Positions 5,772 to 7,935 of a stretch of 7,935 nucleotides of DNA are shown one piece after another. Every line of letters starts with the position of its first letter. Positions within the stretch are counted from its first letter, which is position 1. Location: positions 1-7,935 of the forward strand of contig CASEST010000072.1 of the NCBI GenBank assembly GCA_949290725.1, in the 5' to 3' direction. Under the pieces are notes generated by a model. The model searched no databases. It saw only the letters and a list, made by a program, of their open reading frames with translations, and had not been told where the DNA came from. Source of the DNA: an uncultured bacterium. Lineage in GTDB: Bacteria; Bacillota_I; Bacilli_A; RFN20; CAG-826. Made by a program: the position numbers and the translations under genes.

Positions 5772-7853
5772 TTATTTCTTCTTTAAGTATTTAATACTAT
5801 CTAAACAGACTGCTGCCATGATAATAATACCTTTGAAGATATATTGCATATTGGTATTATAACCTAATTGAGTTAAACAATAAGTTAAACAGGTAAAGAT
5901 TAAAGCGCCAACAACAGCACCTCTAATTTTACCAACACCACCAGAGAAGGAAATACCCCCAATAACACAAGCAGCAATAGCATCAAGCTCAGTACCACTA
6001 CCTAAGTTAGAGTTAGCAACACCTGATCTAGCACCTTCTAAGAAGCCACCGATACCATATAAGATACCTGCCATAATGAAGACGAATAATGTTGTCCAGA
6101 AAACAGAAATACCAGAAACTGAAGCAGCTTCAGCGTTTCCACCGACAGCGAACATATTTTTACCAAACTTAGTTCTATTCCAAATAAACCACATTGCAAT
6201 AATAGCAATTACTGCATAGAGAATTAATAAGTATTGTCCATCACCAATAATCATATCTTTATATTCAGGAACGATATTGAATGCAGGATATTTTGTGAAG
6301 AAAACTTGCATTAAACCAAAGATTACTAATTGAGTTGATAAAGTTGTAATGAATGGGTGCATTTTAAATTTAGCAGAGAAGAATCCAGCGATAGTTGAGA
6401 AAATTGTACAAACAAGAATTGAAACAACTAAAGCAATAATAATTCTAGCAGCAGCTGGTGTAGTTGATAAATCAACTGTTCCACCGAATAAAACACCATC
6501 ATAGACTGAACGTCCTAAGAAAATACAAGTTATACAAGCACCTAAAGCAGTCATTCTACCAATTGAAAGGTCGGTACCTGCAAGGAGAATTAACCCAGCA
6601 ACACCAAGAGCGTAAAACAATTTGGTTGAAGTTTGAGTTAACATATTTACGATATGGATGGTAGAAACGATATTACCATTTGTACCAATAATCGTATAAA
6701 TGAAGAAAATAATAACAATGAAATATAAAGCATTTCTTAACAAGAAGTCTTTTAATTTAAAGTTGAAACAATAATTTTCCCATTTAGCTCCAATTGTTGT
6801 TCCTAAATCAACTTTATTGTCAGTTAATTTCTTTAAATTATTTACTTTATAAGTATAAGCTTCATGTTTTTCATCTTTGATAGCTGCTTTTTGCTTATCA
6901 TAAGTTTGCTTAGCATCATATAAGTGGCTCTTATAAGCTAACTTAGCATTAGCAATATCAATCTTTTTATTTTCTAAATCGGCCTCAGTTAAAATTTTAA
7001 TACCATATTTTTCATGTAAACTACGATATTTGCTCTCATAATCAGCATTTTCAGCATCAATTTTAACTTTTGTTCGATTTTCAAGCTCGGATTTAGCGTC
7101 ATTAAATTCTTTCTTTAAAGAATCGATTTTTGCATCATATTCATTTTCTTTAGCGAAATATGAGTGTCTGAAATCTCGATTCTTTGCTTTTAATTCATCA
7201 CCGCTTAATCCTTTAACCTCTTCTTTATGAGTAGCTGTTAAATCAGCGAGAACTGTTTTCTTCTCGTTTTCTAATAACTCAATGTTATTTCTATTTGCAG
7301 AAACAAAATTTTCATCTAAGCGATCGTTTTTGTGTTCATTTTCAATAGCTTTAAGCTTTTCATCGTGAGCAGATTTAATTGCGCTTAATTCGTTATCGAA
7401 ATGAGATTTTTCATCACCACTAAGTTGTTTGACATAATATTTTTTGTCAATTTCTTCTAAAGTTTTTTGATGTTCTTCTTTAATAGCGGCAACATTCTTT
7501 TTGTATTCTTCGCCTTTTTCTAACTTTAAAGCTTTTAATTGAGCAATTTTCTCTTTATAAAGCAAAGGATAATTGTCTTTTAAAACGTCTTTAGCTTCGC
7601 CAACTAAATCGTTGATGTCGCCTTTATTTTGTCTAATAACACGTTGAGCTTTAACAATTTCCTCGTCATTACGAGAGATAAGTTTTTGTTTATCTTCTTT
7701 GGAAATATTTTTATTATGACGAATTTTGTCATTTTCATCTTTCAATCTATGAAATTTCAAAGTACCGTCAAGTCTCAAAGCGTCAATTTTTTCTTGATAA
7801 CCTTCAATCTTATTAGTAAGTTGTTCAAGAGTTAAAGTACCATTTTTTTCCAT
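5772..7853 (-). CDS. mglC: Galactose/methyl-galactoside ABC transporter permease MglC with a large N-terminal coiled-coil extension
   Basis: The membrane permease of the Mgl system, which imports D-galactose and methyl-beta-galactoside using the MglB binding protein and MglA ATPase. The C-terminal 330 residues (about 361-693) align end to end with E. coli MglC (336 aa). They include TM1 near 371-389, LLAGTDLSIGRM (423-434), HPFITTLSTQLVIFG (499-513), FGKNMFAVGGNAEAASVSG (563-581), ELDAIAACVIGGISFSGGVG (622-641) and the ending LDSIKYLKKK. The N-terminal 357 residues are extra: very rich in Lys, Glu, Asp and Ala, helical, with 11-residue spacing of aromatic/His residues. ATG 7853 has GGAGAG seven bases upstream and is 18 bases after the mglA stop. 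There is no other Met until 403, which is past TM1, so no ATG could yield a normal-sized permease. A terminator follows. The reading frame is intact, and base composition is less A/T-rich than neighbours (26 of 60 G/C at 6001). Confidence 0.96.
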   Translation of the reverse strand: MEKNGTLTLEQLTNKIEGYQEKIDALRLDGTLKFHRLKDENDKIRHNKNISKEDKQKLISRNDEEIVKAQRVIRQNKGDINDLVGEAKDVLKDNYPLLYKEKIAQLKALKLEKGEEYKKNVAAIKEEHQKTLEEIDKKYYVKQLSGDEKSHFDNELSAIKSAHDEKLKAIENEHKNDRLDENFVSANRNNIELLENEKKTVLADLTATHKEEVKGLSGDELKAKNRDFRHSYFAKENEYDAKIDSLKKEFNDAKSELENRTKVKIDAENADYESKYRSLHEKYGIKILTEADLENKKIDIANAKLAYKSHLYDAKQTYDKQKAAIKDEKHEAYTYKVNNLKKLTDNKVDLGTTIGAKWENYCFNFKLKDFLLRNALYFIVIIFFIYTIIGTNGNIVSTIHIVNMLTQTSTKLFYALGVAGLILLAGTDLSIGRMTALGACITCIFLGRSVYDGVLFGGTVDLSTTPAAARIIIALVVSILVCTIFSTIAGFFSAKFKMHPFITTLSTQLVIFGLMQVFFTKYPAFNIVPEYKDMIIGDGQYLLILYAVIAIIAMWFIWNRTKFGKNMFAVGGNAEAASVSGISVFWTTLFVFIMAGILYGIGGFLEGARSGVANSNLGSGTELDAIAACVIGGISFSGGVGKIRGAVVGALIFTCLTYCLTQLGYNTNMQYIFKGIIIMAAVCLDSIKYLKKK
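6819..7820 (-). other. Hendecad-type coiled-coil domain of MglC (residues about 12-345)
   Basis: This stretch encodes a charged, Pro-poor (only Pro96) helical region. Units of 11 residues begin with Tyr, His or Phe and carry Val/Leu/Ile at the fifth and Ile/Leu at the eighth place: YKKNVAAIKEE (117-127), HQKTLEEIDKK (128-138), FDNELSAIKSA (152-162), HDEKLKAIENE (163-173) and YDAKIDSLKKE (239-249). Eleven-residue periodicity is typical of straight or right-handed coiled coils. VKQLSGDE (141-148) recurs as VKGLSGDE (213-220), 72 residues later, suggesting an ancient internal duplication. The basic KFKLKDFLLRN before TM1 predicts that the domain is cytoplasmic. Confidence 0.75.
7410..7433 (-). 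repeat. First LSGDE element of the MglC extension (partner at 7194-7217)
   Basis: Encodes VKQLSGDE, residues 141-148. A near-identical VKGLSGDE is encoded at 7194-7217 (residues 213-220). The 72-residue offset also roughly aligns the flanking helices (HDEKLKAIENEH with YDAKIDSLKKEF, off by a few residues), so it looks like a degenerate tandem duplication of the coiled-coil segment. Confidence 0.5.
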
Positions 7854-7871
7854 AACATACTCTCCAAAATA

Positions 7872-7935
7872 TTATAAGTGCATTGCACTTAATCTTAATA
7901 ATTCTTCTTGGTTTGTTTCTTTTGTATTAACAATA
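7872..7935 (-). CDS. mglA: Galactose/methyl-galactoside ABC transporter ATPase MglA (C-terminal end only)
   Basis: Only the last 20 codons plus TAA are in view: IVNTKETNQEELLRLSAMHL. The ending QEELLRLSAMHL closely follows the C-terminus of E. coli MglA (QNEILRLASLHL), and position 18 bases upstream of mglC matches the conserved mglB-A-C order. MglA is the cytosolic double nucleotide-binding-domain ATPase that drives galactose uptake. Nothing of its Walker motifs is visible here; the call rests on the C-terminal match and the operon context. Confidence 0.85.
   Translation of the reverse strand, partial: IVNTKETNQEELLRLSAMHL

Noticed and set aside
6464..6664. 66-codon plus-strand frame rich in His and Leu
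   Set aside because: It is antisense to the conserved transmembrane core of MglC.
7629..7835. 68-codon Phe-rich plus-strand frame resembling a small membrane protein
   Set aside because: It is the complement of the Lys/Glu-rich coiled coil of MglC, where Lys and Glu codons read as Phe and Leu on the other strand.
5772..7853. Two separate genes (a coiled-coil protein and mglC) joined by a sequencing error
   Set aside because: The frame is continuous with no stop or start signal near residue 355, and no ribosome site or Met precedes TM1, so a true fusion is more likely; raw reads could settle it.
1..7935. Use of the Mycoplasma genetic code (TGA as Trp)
   Set aside because: Trp in conserved places (for example MglC KWENY and MWFIWN, oxidoreductase EAIWTRY) is encoded by TGG and no gene needs TGA to be read through.

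Overview
The window is a low-G+C, gene-dense bacterial chromosome segment, most likely from an uncultured member of the Bacilli/Mollicutes side of the Firmicutes (an RF39- or Erysipelotrichia-like gut lineage is my guess; no taxonomic marker gene is present). Supporting points are the very A/T-rich genes, Shine-Dalgarno sites of the AGGAG type, a tRNA with an encoded CCA end, tryptophan written as TGG (so not the Mycoplasma TGA code), and stop codons that are all TAA or TAG. No CRISPR, insertion sequence, integrase or phage gene is visible, and no gene-free stretch exceeds 100 bases.

Layout from left to right. Positions 1-309 (minus) hold a MarR-family regulator cut by the window edge, with its promoter and a perfect 13-bp inverted repeat right at its start codon. 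A Gfo/Idh/MocA NAD(P)-dependent oxidoreductase (minus) lies upstream of it and is divergent from a ClC-family chloride transporter (plus). A bidirectional terminator separates the ClC gene from tRNA-Leu(UAG) on the minus strand. Next come a signal-peptide and single-anchor surface protein of unknown function (minus) and two divergently transcribed proteins, 242 and 278 residues, that look like distant paralogs of each other and recall the PlsX fold without its catalytic glycine motifs. They share a 47-bp promoter region in which both start codons sit 6-7 bases after a -10 box. A three-helix small membrane protein (minus) converges on and overlaps the second paralog by 11 bases.

The right third is the end of an mgl operon (minus): the last 20 codons of mglA (galactose/methyl-galactoside ABC transporter ATPase), then mglC (permease), then a hairpin terminator. 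The MglC here is the main discovery of the window. Its C-terminal 330 residues are a normal MglC, but it carries an N-terminal extension of about 357 residues that is highly charged, contains no Met after the start and only one Pro, and has an 11-residue (hendecad) aromatic/His periodicity typical of a long helical coiled coil. The domain is predicted to lie in the cytoplasm, on the side of the MglA ATPase.

Functionally the mgl genes form one clear module (high-affinity galactose uptake). The oxidoreductase and MarR regulator may be linked by neighbourhood. The central genes (2890-5677) have no assignable function, and the divergent pair plus its interlocked promoters is the second region worth pursuing.
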